In this document: positions 45,295-57,108 of the stretch, piece after piece
How the letters are laid out: every line of letters begins with the position of its first letter
How positions within the stretch are numbered: position 1 is the first letter of the stretch
Assembly: GCA_027919835.1 (NCBI GenBank)
Contig: JANVFP010000017.1
Span: forward strand, 372,001-436,000
Reading direction: 5' to 3'
Length of the DNA: 64,000 nt
Source: Lentinula raphanica
Lineage: Eukaryota > Basidiomycota > Agaricomycetes > Agaricales > Omphalotaceae
Made by a program: the position numbers and the translations under genes
Notes under the pieces: generated by a model
Seen by the model: the letters and a program-made list of their open reading frames with translations, nothing else
Told to the model about the DNA's origin: nothing
Databases searched by the model: none

Positions 45295-47456
45295 ACTTCA
45301 GGCACCCTTAAATCCTGCCGACTTAGGGGGGATTACCCACCAAATACCTGTACCTAATGGGGGGGATTACCGGGCAATTACCCAATGGGTATTACCCAGT
45401 CTGGGTAATACCCTGCCTCTAGTGCCAGGGGTCCTTGTCAGGTATTACCCAAGTTGGTAATACCTTACCAGTATATAATCATACTGCAATTGGTCAGTGC
45501 ATGTAGTATGAGGCTTTTATGCATAGTCATATGCAGTAGCTTAGCTCACAATTCTTTGTAAAATCAAAATACCACTTTCTATGGGTAATACCATCAATGG
45601 GTAATACCACTCACTAGGAATTTCATTGATAGGCAGAAGGCTGCCACTGAAAGATAATACCAAGGATGGGTAATACCATTGGGTAATACCACCATTGGGT
45701 ATTACCTTAGCTGGGTAATACCACCATTGGGTATTACCTTAGCTGGGTAATACCACCATTGGGTATTACCTTAGCTGGGTAATACCACCATTGGGTATTA
45801 CCTTAGCTGGGTATTACCATAGTTGGGTAATACCATTAGGTGGGTAATACCTTAGCTGGGTATTACCATAGTTGGGTAATACCATTAGGTGGGTAATACC
45901 ATAGGTGGGTAATAACAGTTCATGCAATGTGCTAGAAACCACAGGTGAATTCAAAAATAGCCATAGTGAGGTACTAGCTAGCTCAGGGACATCAAAATTA
46001 CCTAAAAAGAAAATTGGTCTAAAAATAAAACTTGATCTTATCAGGTAGTGAAAAATCTGAAAAAAAAATCATAAAAATACTCAAAAAATTCAGGGTGGCT
46101 TTGTTGGCCTTGAAAATGCAAAATAAAAAAAAACATGCAACACTTTTGAAAAATGATATCACTCCAAATCATACCAAATTTACTATACATTAGGTATATA
46201 TGGTGTACATGCTATTTTTAGCACATCTAGTACCCTCAGACACTCAGGAAAGCTTATATCATTCAATATATTCACTGGCAGCATACTCACTGCTGCTTAT
46301 TATACTACATGATGAAAAACCTTAGAGCAGTAGTAATGTATATCATACTCAATATACTTAATACACTCAACAATGAAAAAATATCAGAACAGTATTCATG
46401 TGTGCTATACTTAACACACTTAATACACTTTACAATGAAACAACTTGGAACAATATTATAGTAATGTATATTATACTCAACACACTTACTACACTTAATA
46501 ATAATGAAAAACCTCGGAACAGTGTTCATGTGTGTTATACTTAACATACTTCACAATGAAAAGCCTTGGACTCCAGTATTCATGTGTGCTATACTTACCA
46601 CACTTAATACACTTTCAATAAATAACACTAGTAATATATATCATACTCAACACACTTATCACACTTAACAATGAAAAACCTCGGAACAGTGTTCCTGTGT
46701 ATTATATTTAACACACTTGAAACACGTAACAATGCAAAACCTTGGAACAGTGTTCATGTGTTTTATACTCAACACACTCAACACACTTATTAATGATAGT
46801 GAGTGTGTTGAGTATTCAGTGTGTTAACAATTATTATGCTTATTACACTCAACAGACTTCATCAGTAAGTATAAAACACCTTCAATGGAACATTGTTATA
46901 CTATAACACACATATAACAACGAGTTTTGGGCGCTTATGGGCGCTTATTTGGGGTTTTTGAGTCGAAATTCATTAATAGCACACTCAACAATTTTTGTGT
47001 GGCCTTTATATTGTGTCAAAATGTTGTTCATACCATATTCCTCTAGATACAATTCAGAGAACTTGAAAATTCAACATCTGGAGGTAGCTATATTGTGATC
47101 TTTTGTGATATAACAGTGTTTTATGTAAATGTCAATGCATATGTCCATGTAATGCAAGTATACTGATGCTGGTTCATGAGGAAATCACTCCTACAGTCTA
47201 CTGGCAGTGTCTGTACATGATTCAAATAGCTATCATGAAAGGTGCCCAAAACTCGTTGTTATAAGTGGGTTATAGTATAACAATGTTACATTAAAGGTGT
47301 GTTATACTTACTGATGAAGTGTGTTGAGTGTAAAAGTATAATGAGTGATAACACTACTCCGAGGTTTTGATTGTTAAGTGTGTTACATTCATTGATAAAG
47401 TGTGTTGAGTATAACATGATGCAGTAACACTGTTCTGAATTTTTTAAATTGTTAAG
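45295..47456 (+). mobile_element. FB-D: foldback element, left arm and core
   Basis: Starts ACTTCAGGCACCC, the same 12-bp terminus as FB-C and the element ending at 471. The next 600 bp carry GGGTAATACC and its complement GGTATTACCC more than 20 times, often alternating. From 45960 on it has foldback arm sequence and the shared CGAGTTTTGGGCGCTTATGG core (46920). The centre is near 47240; the right arm is interrupted by a Gypsy element and resumes at 63089. Confidence 0.75.
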
Positions 47457-47750
47457 TGTAACCGTCCGTGAGGATGGTTGAATATGGAGCTTGTAGGCTT
47501 CAGATAGCTGTTAAGCTTAGACTTAGTTCACGCGTAAATGAACACGACGAGTCTGTATTAAGACTTCGCTATGCTACTGGTGTTTACACGATAAAAAGAA
47601 CTACTGTAATTTTAGGTAATCGTCTATTTTATAGGTCCGAGGAACTGTACAGTTACTTGTGAGAATAATGTCCAAATCAAGATAAGTAATTATAAAGATA
47701 AGATAGTCCATATATAGAAACTGAATAGAAACTACCTGAGGGCCGTTACA
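47457..47750 (-). repeat. Gypsy-1 3' LTR
   Basis: 294 bp, TGTAAC to GTTACA. On the minus strand it is preceded by the purine tract TGGGGGAGGG (about 47751-47762), the expected plus-strand primer. Confidence 0.88.
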
Positions 47751-47842
47751 CCCTCCCCCATTAGACTGATCCCAGCAGTCTGCGGGTATGTTACTGTTGA
47801 GTATGTTTAAGGACCTCTCCAGGTCCAGTGGGATATCATATT

Positions 47843-50233
47843 CTATCGGGCCATATCCATGCCCGTCTTGTCACCATCTCCATAGTCGAGAATAGGGTCG
47901 CCATTTTCGTCGTGAGTGACCTGATCCCAGTCAACCGTTTCCGGTACATCTGCCGCAATGTCAGCGGTGGAGGGTTGTGGTTGAGGTTCGTTGGAAGCAC
48001 CAGCTTCGCCTACGCCCGCCTCTTGCGGTGATATACGATCAGCCTTCAATCTGAGGGCCTCGACGATCAACTGCAGTTCAGCGAACCGTCCAGCTGCTTC
48101 GATATTGTCACGCGTCGACCCATCTGAGAACACGTATTGTTCTGTGAACCTGGGCCCGCTACGTGGCACACCTCGATGAGCATGTTGGACTAATACGTCG
48201 CGCACGACATGTACGAATTGCTGTTGAACAGCCAATCCCACATTGGGGATTTCATGTGCAATATCTTGCACCCACCACATGAGATATAACGCCAGATCAC
48301 TCAGGTGAGCTGGCGTATACCCTCGCAGCGCCAGATCATAAGCGATCTGCTCCACACCGACAGGTCCAGCGTACATGGGTAGTGGACCAGGGCGGTGCGT
48401 AGTATGCGGTGAAATTCCCGGAGCAGCGAGTATACGCTCGTATGCTCCCGGAAGGAACACCAATTCACATAACACTAAGTGTATGTAGATATTCGCCTTT
48501 AGACTGGCGGCGTCATTTAGCCCAAGTACATTGGGTAATAGGCGTTGTACCTCGAGCATTCCTCGAATGCCTCTGGAATTCGCCGCGAACTTGTAGTCCA
48601 CCGTCTCAACCCTCATTCCGGGGAGATGGTTTGAGTTCGTAGAGTGGATGATGTGATCAGCCCACTCTGGAATGGTATGGTCTTCATGTAAACCCTCCCA
48701 AGACCGTTGGTCACGTACCTCCGCCAGACGGGTCTGTAGACTCTGACGAGGCTTGGCCAGGGAATTCCCTGTAGACACGGGTCCACCCGTGGTGGTTGAC
48801 GACTCCTCTACGTCATTGGGGGCTATCAATTCAGCCGAGGGTTGGTTCGTGGTCGATCGAGGAGCTTGCATCGTAGGGAATACGAAAGGCCTTTTCTTTT
48901 GTTCAGTCAATGCCTCGTTGTACCAACGGGGAATGTAGTTGAACCTAGAGACGAGCGCTTTCTCTAGTTCACTGCGATTGACCGCAGGTATCGCACGAGC
49001 GTGCTCGTACATCCGACGCATGCCGTTCATGGTCCTCCACATGAGTCGTGGCGGTTGGAACGAGTCAGATTCACGCAGCGCGTGATTGATAGTATCCACT
49101 TCCTCCGGAGTGGATGGGGACTTGAACTCCTCCTTGGATACGGTGCGACGAAGCGCATCGAATTCCCTCTTCTTGCTACGTTTTCCGTGCTTCAGAGGGG
49201 GAGGTAGCCCTAAGGCCTTGTTGCGACGAACTGAATCTTCGTACATTCGTTTTTTTGCCTCCTTGTTAATGCGATTCTGACGAAGGCGAGCCTCACCCTT
49301 CAATCGATTGGGATGAGGGTCAGGTTCAGAATCGTCGCTCACGTCAGAGAGTTCGGGCAGCTTTAATCGCGTAACGCCGGATGGGGTAGACGAGTACGGT
49401 CCCTCGTATGGCTCCGCGGTTCGACCACTTCCTTCCTCAACTCGTGGCTGGGGATGAGGATTGAACTCTGTGGATAGAGTGCTCTGTGGTAGTCGAATTA
49501 CCACACTGCCTGCATCTGAAGATGCAGTAGTAGACGCAATAACTGCGGGGGGTTCGGTATCTTCTCGCATAGGGGACATTCTTTGCGATAGAGGGATTGG
49601 TGATTCCCGAGGTTCCGCTTCGCGTCCTGTCGCGATGCGTTGTTCCAGAGGTACCATAAGTACCTCCTTACCCTTGCCTTTGCGATTAGGTTTGGATTTC
49701 GAGCGTGAGTTCTCACTCTGGGTTTCCTGCATTGCAGGTAATGCCTTCCTAGAACCACTCGATGAGGGTCCTGGGAGTGAATCGTCAGGCTCTCTCTCTG
49801 GAGTGCCATATCGATACTTCCAGTATTGGCGACTTTCATTTAGTTTGCCATTTTCACGCGTCAAGTCATCAACTTGTTCGCGTTCTTGATGATATCGATT
49901 TCGATATTCATCACGCTCTAGTTCTAGAGCTAATATTCTGTCACCCATTGTTTGGCATTCGAGATCTCGGATACCACGCAATGAGGATAATTGCTCTTGT
50001 AAAGAGCTGATAATCGGCTCATGATTACATGAGCCAGAGGAAGAAGATGATCCCGCTCCACGAATCCGACTGTCCCGTAGAGTCATGATTTTGTTGAACT
50101 CATCGGTGGTTGACGCCATCGCCATATGCGCTATGTAGTTCGTACATATTGCACATCCTTCGGAATGGGCGATGATGTTTCCGAGCGTGATTCTCAGTGG
50201 AATGGCCATCTGAGGTGGGGGTAGCGGTGCCAT
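47843..50233 (-). CDS. Extra 3' ORF of Gypsy-1 (796 aa), unknown function
   Basis: Intact ATG-initiated ORF in the place where integrase or an env-like ORF would be. N-terminus MAPLPPPQMAIPLRITLGNI with a small C..C motif (GCAICTNYIAH); residues ~90-150 form a likely coiled coil (LRGIRDLECQTMGDRILALE, EQVDDLTRENGKLN). The middle is charged and disordered (KSKPNRKGKGKE, DVSDDSEPDPHPN); the C-terminal third is hydrophobic and folded-looking (LYLMWWVQDIAHEIPNVGLA, FAELQLIVEALRLKAD). No RT, integrase or envelope motif. Similar extra ORFs occur, to my memory, in basidiomycete Gypsy elements. It overlaps the end of the preceding pol frame by about 130 nt. Confidence 0.7.
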   Translation of the reverse strand: MAPLPPPQMAIPLRITLGNIIAHSEGCAICTNYIAHMAMASTTDEFNKIMTLRDSRIRGAGSSSSSGSCNHEPIISSLQEQLSSLRGIRDLECQTMGDRILALELERDEYRNRYHQEREQVDDLTRENGKLNESRQYWKYRYGTPEREPDDSLPGPSSSGSRKALPAMQETQSENSRSKSKPNRKGKGKEVLMVPLEQRIATGREAEPRESPIPLSQRMSPMREDTEPPAVIASTTASSDAGSVVIRLPQSTLSTEFNPHPQPRVEEGSGRTAEPYEGPYSSTPSGVTRLKLPELSDVSDDSEPDPHPNRLKGEARLRQNRINKEAKKRMYEDSVRRNKALGLPPPLKHGKRSKKREFDALRRTVSKEEFKSPSTPEEVDTINHALRESDSFQPPRLMWRTMNGMRRMYEHARAIPAVNRSELEKALVSRFNYIPRWYNEALTEQKKRPFVFPTMQAPRSTTNQPSAELIAPNDVEESSTTTGGPVSTGNSLAKPRQSLQTRLAEVRDQRSWEGLHEDHTIPEWADHIIHSTNSNHLPGMRVETVDYKFAANSRGIRGMLEVQRLLPNVLGLNDAASLKANIYIHLVLCELVFLPGAYERILAAPGISPHTTHRPGPLPMYAGPVGVEQIAYDLALRGYTPAHLSDLALYLMWWVQDIAHEIPNVGLAVQQQFVHVVRDVLVQHAHRGVPRSGPRFTEQYVFSDGSTRDNIEAAGRFAELQLIVEALRLKADRISPQEAGVGEAGASNEPQPQPSTADIAADVPETVDWDQVTHDENGDPILDYGDGDKTGMDMAR

Positions 50234-51260
50234 TCCTTGGAATGGTGGTAAGGGCTGCTGGAACCCGGAGTTGTGGAAGGGGAGTGGCGGAGGTTGATAG
50301 GATAGCGAGTGTTTCTTGTTCGAACACTCGGTAGTTCATCTGAGCAGCAGTGAACTTCTTGGACATGAATCCCGCTGGACAGCATTCTTTCCAAGTGGGA
50401 CCTTGCCCATAGTAGGCCCCAATGCCACTGACGGATGCGTCGCATATGACCCATATGGGTTCACCCGTTCTCGGGTCTATAGGTTTCAACATGGGAACCT
50501 TCTCAGACGTGGCCAGTCTCTTGATGTTCTGGAAACACGTTTCATGGAACGGAAGCCACACGAATGGGACATTGTTCCGACACATCAGCGACAGAGGGCT
50601 GGTGTAAACTGCCACGGATGGCATGTAACTGGCTAGGTACTGTACCAAACCTAAAAACTTCTGGACATCATTGAAGTTTCGTGGTGTCCTCCACTCTCGG
50701 ATTTTCGCCATCTTATCCATGTCGGCATGGATTCCATGGTTGTCTATAAGATGACCCAAGCAATCGAGTTCGTTTGCATACAACTTGCATTTTTCTGCCT
50801 TCAGATAGAACTTCTGTTGTCGCAGTCGTTCAAACACCTGGCCTAGGTGCTTTTCATGATCCTCTATGGAATCACTGAATGTGAAAATATCGTCTAGATA
50901 GACGTGTACAGATCTCCCTATGAGATCTTGAAACGTCCTCGTCATTATACGTTGGAACGTAGCAGGGGCGTTACAGTCTCCCTGCATCATGACCTGGCTC
51001 ACATATGTGCCATAGATGGTTGCGAATGCGGTCTTGGGTACATCCTTGACCTCATTGCGTATCTGCTCATACGCATCCAACATATCGATCTTTGATCGAT
51101 ATTTATGTCGAGCCACATCTGATCGTATGTGGTCTTGGTCAGGGAATGGAGTTACATCCTTGACCGTATTTTCGTTCCGTTGCCGATAATCGACAATGGT
51201 TCGTAACTTCCCATTCTTCTTGGGAATACACAGCATTGGAGCTGCTTGCGGAGTGGTGGC
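50234..51260 (-). CDS. Gypsy-1 Pol: reverse transcriptase and start of RNase H
   Basis: Continuation of RT after the hAT insertion: APMLCIPKKNGKLRTIVDYR, SKIDMLDAYEQIRN, ATFQRIMTRTFQDLIG, the catalytic VYLDDIFTFS, CLGHLIDNHGI and KFLGLVQYLASYMP, in order. RNase H begins at VICDASVSGIGAYYGQG (first Asp) and reaches NYRVFEQETLAILS (Glu), after which the family pattern (kinase-like LLGRKF, DHKAL) is lost and the frame degenerates to 50100. The remainder of RNase H, integrase and chromodomain are absent. Confidence 0.85.
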
Positions 51261-54200
51261 TAGTGTGTGGCTCGGGTGCCCCGGGTTCCCCCGGGTTCCG
51301 GGTCGGGTACTTGTGTCGGGTCGGGTCGGGACAATCTCCTGAAACCCGGCACCCGGATTGCACACCCGACCTTCCATTTGCCTTACTCCAGCTATCCCAG
51401 CTGCTTACAATATATCCTGGATATAATACACAGTTATTATTGATAACAACTACATGTTATTACTAAATATATCAAATTTTTGAACGTTGTGAGCGGCCTC
51501 TTGAAATTAGCAAAAAAAATCCCACACTCAATCATTACTCAACAATGCCTAAGCGACCCAACACAGAGGCGAACGGGGCACGAAAGTCCAAAAAAAGAGC
51601 TAGGAAAGCTAAAGAAACCTCTGACAAAGAAGACACTACGGCAGACAACCCTATGAACGTGCAAGACAGAAGTGACGAGGAGAGTGAAAATGATGTAGTC
51701 GATGCGACAGAACAGGTGAAAGCGGCAAGAGAAGCTGAAGAAAAACAAATAAGTCAGTATAAATCTTTGGGCACAATGGACATTCAGCTCACCTAGACTG
51801 CACACGACAGAAAAAGATTTAGCGAAACGAAAATCAGCGGTGTACGCGTTCTTTGATGCCAACCCCGAGGTTGAGTTTGATAAGAGTAACGAGGCGGAAT
51901 ATATTGTGTACCGGTGCATGAAGTGTAAGGAGAAGATGCGGCAAGGGTGGAAAACAGGGGATAAAGGGTCTACTGGTATGTTAAGTCAGCCAGCTCAACT
52001 CAAAGAACACAAGACTTACCTTGAGCAAAGGCAACATGAGAGATCATGTCCGGAGGTGCTGGGGGGAGGAGGCACTTGCTGCTATCAAAGACAGCACACT
52101 AGAGCAAGCACGAGCGGGGGTCAAAGAGCTATCCAAGGGAAAACAAACCACACTCACTGCGATAATAACGACGGTCCAGACCTGGTACAAGACATACTCA
52201 ACGCGCCCGCCGGACAAGGAGAAAATTCGGTACAGAGGAGCTTGCCCTTCCCACGATTTCCATTCGAGCTCATGATATTCACAGCGTTGTGACTGCACGT
52301 TGGGTCGCGGAGTCAGCACGTCCATTTCGCATTGTGCAGGACCGAAGTTTCCGGTGGCTTCAGAAAGAGGGACGACCGACGCAATATGTGCCGAGTAAAG
52401 AAACGGTTGGACGAGACGTGAAAACGTTGTATGCAGCCGCCAAAATACAGCTAGCAAAAGAGCTTGAGGTGAGTTCGCATTGTAGACAAGTGAACGGCAA
52501 CTCACCAAGAAGACTCCTAGACATACGAATACTTGATACCAGTTGAACTCGACTGTTGGTCTTCGCCTAACCACCGGGCGTTCATGAGTATCATGGCGAA
52601 AATTCTGCGCAAGGACAAACACAATGGAACGGAGAAACTTACTAGTGTTCTACTGAGCTTCGTGGAGCTCCCATGCTCCCACTCAGCCGTCAACATGGCC
52701 AAAACTCTTGCAGACTGCCTGGGAGAGTATGGAATCCAGGACAAGGTAAGTCAGCTAGTTACATGGCTCAAATCAGTTTCTGACGTACCCTAGCTCCTCT
52801 CGGTCACCTGTGACAACGCGTCCGCAAATACGGCGATGCTTGAAGAGATTTCCACCCATATTGATCACTTCTTGGGAAAGAAAATGCATGTGCGCTGTTT
52901 CGCTCACACCATCAACCTGACCGCCAAAGGAGTCCTGCAACCGTTTGAGAATACGAGGGCTCGAAGAGAGGTAAACGAGGAAGAACCAGCGGCGAGGGAA
53001 GAATTGGAAGCTGAGTTGAATAACCTGGAAGAGGATGGAGAGCAAGATGATGATGACAACGAAGGGTTTGTGGGGGTTTTGGATGAGATGACTGCAGAGG
53101 AAAGGGAAGAGTGGCAGCATGAAGTAACACTGGTCAAGTCGGCGCTGTTAAAGGTAAGTAACATTATGTTGTTTAAATAATTCACACTATCCCTCGACCC
53201 TGAACGTATGTTCTCCTCCGGTTCCCACCATCCCATCTCGGCTGATTATCACCACATGCTGACTTGTTTTACCCCCATCTTTCCTGTCTTTCATCTTTGC
53301 CCTTCCCAGACTCGCAAAATTTCATTCGCCATTATTCATTCTACCACGAAACTGTTACCCCGGTGGCGAGAACAAGTTTCGGATACCGAGTTCGAAGATC
53401 AGGTCCTTCCCCGCGATGTTGCCACCCGGTGGAACTCGACATACGACATGCTTGCAGCCTTTCTTCGAATGAAAGAACACGTTATAAAGTTTGTGGATAG
53501 CTCATCTAATGAGCTGCTGGCATATATACTCGAGGACGAGGAGTGGGAGGCTATCCAGGACCTTGTCTCAGTCCTCAAGGTCAGTTGAGCATTGTTATTA
53601 TGTCCACTGTCGCTTACCGCTGTTTCCAGATTCTTAAAGATGCAACTTCCTTCTTCTCCACAAACTCTCCTAGTGTTGCCACTATCATCCCTGCTATGGA
53701 CACCATCGACGAAGTATTTGCTTCCGGTATCGTCAACTGCGAAACCGTTTCGGTGCCTGTTCGACACGCTCTTTCAATCGGCAAGAGAACGCTCAACAAA
53801 TATTACCAGCTATCGGACGATTCTTATATTTATCGAATGGCTATAGGTACGTTCTTGCATTAGCTCACTGCACATGTCTCACCCCATCACACAGTCCTTC
53901 ATCCCTCGCGCAAGCTCGATTATTTCAATAAAGCAGACTGGCCGCAATCTTGGATCGACGATGCTGTGGCACTTACACGGGAAATCTGGGAACGGACCTT
54001 CAAGCCAACCGAGGAGGATGAGTCTGACGACGCTCAAGAGGTACGTCGCTTTCATTCTCTCTATCATTCATTGCTAACGTCTCTTGTTCCAGGAGCCAGC
54101 CACAACTTTCAGCAATACATTCTACTCTCTAATCGCCAAATGCAGCCAAGTCGCCGCAGTACCCTCTGGTACGGACGAGCTTGACTGTTACCTTGCTGAC

Positions 54201-54877
54201 AGCTGCGTTCCGTGCCCGGATCCCCTCGAATGGTGGTTGATGAACCGGAAGGTCTACCCAAATCTTGCAAAACTCGCACTATCTGTTCATTCTATACCTG
54301 GTGCGTACACTGTATATTGTTTGCCTTTGTCTTCTGATTGTTTTACCTTTTTAGCTTCCTCTGTTGGAGTAGAACGGTCGTTCTCTCGTGGACGCATTCT
54401 TATCTCGCATCTCCGCAATCGGCTTCGCGCGCGCACAATCCAGGCACTCATGTGCTTTGGAGACTGGTCGCGCGAGGATTTCTTCTCCAACGAGGAATTG
54501 GTATCTTTCCTTCTTGATGAAAATTTTGCTAGCACCCTCGAGAACGATGGCATTGACTTTGGTGATGACTATTAGTATACTTTAACAACCATTGTAGTTT
54601 GTACCTCATGTAGTTGTGTTACTAAACAGAACTGAGAATATATGTATCTTCTTGCTCCCAAGGCTTCTAGTAGCTAGTGGACGCCCAGCCCTTCATCTAG
54701 GCAAGGCTCCACCAGCTGCTACAAGCAAGGAAACCCGTCACACCTGTCCCCAACCAGACACTAACCCGACACCTCAAAACCCGTCACCCGGCAGGCTCGG
54801 GTACCCGTTACCCGGAGCTTCGGGTTCCGGGTCGGGATAGCTTCTCGAGCACCCGACCCGACCCGAGACACACACTA
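51261..54877 (+). mobile_element. hAT transposon (3.6 kb) inserted in Gypsy-1 RT
   Basis: Terminal inverted repeats TAGTGTGTGGCTCGGGTG / CCGAGACACACACTA with subterminal CCCGGGTTCC, GGGTCGGGT and CACCCGACCC words. The 8-bp flanks GTGGTGGC (51253-51260) and GCGGTGGC (54878-54885) differ at one base, matching the usual hAT 8-bp duplication. Encodes one transposase in the opposite direction to Gypsy-1. Structurally complete. Confidence 0.85.
51545..54575 (+). CDS. hAT-family transposase
   Basis: Starts MPKRPNTEANGARKSKKRAR (basic N-terminus, nuclear). About nine or ten exons with short introns (for example donors near 51753, 51977, 52748, 53154). Domains in order: BED-type zinc finger (VYRCMKCKEKMRQGW ... 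NMRDHVRRCWG), an N-terminal helical region, the RNase H fold with VELDCWSSPNHRAF (first Asp), LLSVTCDNASANTAML (second Asp) and RCFAHTINLTAKGVL, an acidic insertion (DGEQDDDDNEGF), RDVATRWNSTYDML, and the C-terminal hATC dimerisation block (DPLEWWLMNRKVYPNLAKLA, ASSVGVERSFSRGRILIS). Stop after FGDDY at 54575. No internal stop in the exons I joined, so it may be active. Confidence 0.85.
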
Positions 54878-54885
54878 GCGGTGGC

Positions 54886-55749
54886 ATGAATCCACCATTG
54901 AGCTCGAGTGTATCTCTCAAGTTTTTCGGACAAATCAACTTTCAGACTGTCCGGACATCGAGGCATATAATAGTTATACCTCTTATCCTCATCGATCAGT
55001 GGTATTCGATGATTAATCTCCCTTAATGGAGGGAGAGTTTCTGGGACGCCTTGCAGCATGTCCTTATTCCTTTCGAGCCACCCTTCGCGCAGTCGCGGGA
55101 TATCTCTAGAAGAGAATCGCTCTTCATGAGCGTTTAGGGATTTCATAACCCCCATGGGTGATTCCATTTCAATTTCGTCAAACGGAATATAAGTCAATTT
55201 GGCATGTCTGGCCCTGAATTGTCGACGACGGCGTGCAGTGAATCCTGTACGACGTTTCTTTTTCAACCCTTTTCGATTGTTCGACGTGGGTACTTGACCT
55301 CGTCGTTTGTGACTATGTATTACACACAGTCTATCCGATGGTCTGAGTTTGTGGGTATGTTCCACAATCTCATAGTCCTCCTTTACGGAGTAATCAGAAC
55401 CCGACTCTGATTCATCGTCAGTGAACCCTTCAACGAGTTCTACCGATTGTTGGGGTTCGGGAAATACCTGCCTTCCCTCCCCCATTTGATGTTTCCCTAA
55501 GGAAGCATCAAATCGTCTTGAAAACTCCTGGACAAATTCCACACTGTCATCCAACATCTCCGGACGGAGGTCAACCTGATCATCAGGATCAACTAGGCTA
55601 ATCACCATCGGGGAATCAGATGGTAATGCTCGTTTTATTCGAGCAATTTCTTCTCGGATATCCGAGTCATCCATCGTCTCTTCGATGGTGGGTCTACGAG
55701 AGAGCTTCTCAGCTTCCATTCTCTCGTTCTCCTCTCGGAGGGCCCGGAG
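54886..55749 (-). CDS. Gypsy-1 Pol: linker and start of reverse transcriptase
   Basis: Runs in the same frame as the segment upstream, after an in-frame TGA at 55750-55752. Contains acidic and basic linker text (EETMDDSDIREEIARIKRAL, KKKRRTGFTARRRRQFRARH) and the RT entry region (LERNKDMLQGVPETLPPLRE, HRIPLIDEDKRYNYYMPRCP, EKLERYTRAQWWIHAT). It breaks at the hAT duplication and continues in frame at 51252. The true start is set by read-through or the upstream gag-pol frame. Confidence 0.75.
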
Positions 55750-57108
55750 TCAGATGGTAGATTCAGACGGGGAAGGATTATCCTTCCTCTTCACCTTCTC
55801 ATTCCTTTCGGAATGCCTCATGGCGACACGTCGCTGGAACTCAGCGGCGTCCTCAGTAGCAGTCATCGCGGCTATTTTTGTGCCGTTGATGTTGATAACA
55901 TTGTTCTTGAAGTCAAGAACAACATTATGTTTCCTCATCCAAAACGTGCCTATTACCGCATCGTATCGATCGAGGTTAACGATATCCCAATATGTGGGGT
56001 ATCGAGCTTCACCTACTATGACATCTGCATGAGTGCCATAGTTAAATTTGGCACGACTGCCAATCGTACCCAGCTGCAGACTATGTTGCTGGGTGAGTTC
56101 AAACACCTTATGTTTAGCCACCTGGGTAAACATTGGTGTGAGTGCTTCTAGAGAACTCCCAGAGTCGAACATAAGAAGCGCTACTTGCCCTCCTATATTC
56201 ATTAGGCAGGACATCATGCGTCGATCTTCAACGGTACCACGTTGTGGTCGGTCAATCTTGCTGGAAGATTTGCGCATGACCACGCTAGTCATTATAGCGG
56301 GTTGCTGGCTATCCTTTTGAATAGCCACTAGACGCACATTGTCATCGATATAGCTGTATAACAGCTCACCCTCCTCTTCAGAGGATGGTTTAGACTCTCC
56401 TGATGCGACCTCTGGCCAAGGATCAAACTCGTGGCATTCTATCAACCCAGGAGGACAGTCATCTACTCCGTAAGGAGAATGGTTAATGGGGTCGCCCATG
56501 ACGATATCTACATCGACATCGTCACCCGCCTCCTCATCGAGTACGACATTGCCGTCACTCAACTCGACCCATCTTGCTCCATCTTGGTACACTATTGGGT
56601 GTCCTAAGATGTTGTCGAGCGGAATGCTCATACCAGTGAGTCGATCTTCATGCTCCAAAGAATCGTCTTCACTTTCGATGGACTGATACATGGCACCCAT
56701 GTAGTCCTCGTACTCTTCGAGCACGTATTCGCCATCAGAGGCTTCTACTAATTCAGCTTGTCCATTAGGACTGTTAGTGTTCTCAGTAGCGTCCTGCACT
56801 ACTACTACCTCAGAATCATGCGATTCGGGGTTTTCATTGTCTTTATCAGACACTTCATCGCTAATGGAGAACAACCGTTCTTTTCCATAGCGTTCGCATG
56901 ATGGGTCGTTGTGGAAATGACCCGTTTTCCCACACCCCCAGCACAGTTTTGGGGTGTTTCTGTGACCAGTGTTGGTCGTAGCCTTATCCTGCGGTTTCTC
57001 CGCGGGAGCAGACATAGCGGCATGTCTGGGCATATTGTTGCCCACTGTGTTAACAGGTTTCAACCAAGTGGTCGTTGGGCGATTGGTCTGATTGGACAGT
57101 TTTACCAA
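55750..57108 (-). CDS. Gypsy-1 Gag/Pol: zinc knuckle and aspartic protease
   Basis: In the same frame as the gag segment, after an in-frame TGA at 57109-57111. The nucleocapsid zinc knuckle is CWGCGKTGHFHNDPSC; then a long acidic spacer (SDKDNENPESHDSE, YVLEEYEDYMGAMY). The retroviral-type protease is VALLMFDSGSSLEALTP (active-site DSG), with the second conserved patch YDAVIGTFWMRKHNVVLDF. Ends at TGA 55750. The spacing matches fungal chromovirus-like Gag-Pol. Confidence 0.8.
   Translation of the reverse strand: MVKLSNQTNRPTTTWLKPVNTVGNNMPRHAAMSAPAEKPQDKATTNTGHRNTPKLCWGCGKTGHFHNDPSCERYGKERLFSISDEVSDKDNENPESHDSEVVVVQDATENTNSPNGQAELVEASDGEYVLEEYEDYMGAMYQSIESEDDSLEHEDRLTGMSIPLDNILGHPIVYQDGARWVELSDGNVVLDEEAGDDVDVDIVMGDPINHSPYGVDDCPPGLIECHEFDPWPEVASGESKPSSEEEGELLYSYIDDNVRLVAIQKDSQQPAIMTSVVMRKSSSKIDRPQRGTVEDRRMMSCLMNIGGQVALLMFDSGSSLEALTPMFTQVAKHKVFELTQQHSLQLGTIGSRAKFNYGTHADVIVGEARYPTYWDIVNLDRYDAVIGTFWMRKHNVVLDFKNNVININGTKIAAMTATEDAAEFQRRVAMRHSERNEKVKRKDNPSPSESTI

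Noticed and set aside
45300..45920. CRISPR-like regular array
   Set aside because: Short GGTAATACC words without unique spacers, in a eukaryotic transposon end; not CRISPR.
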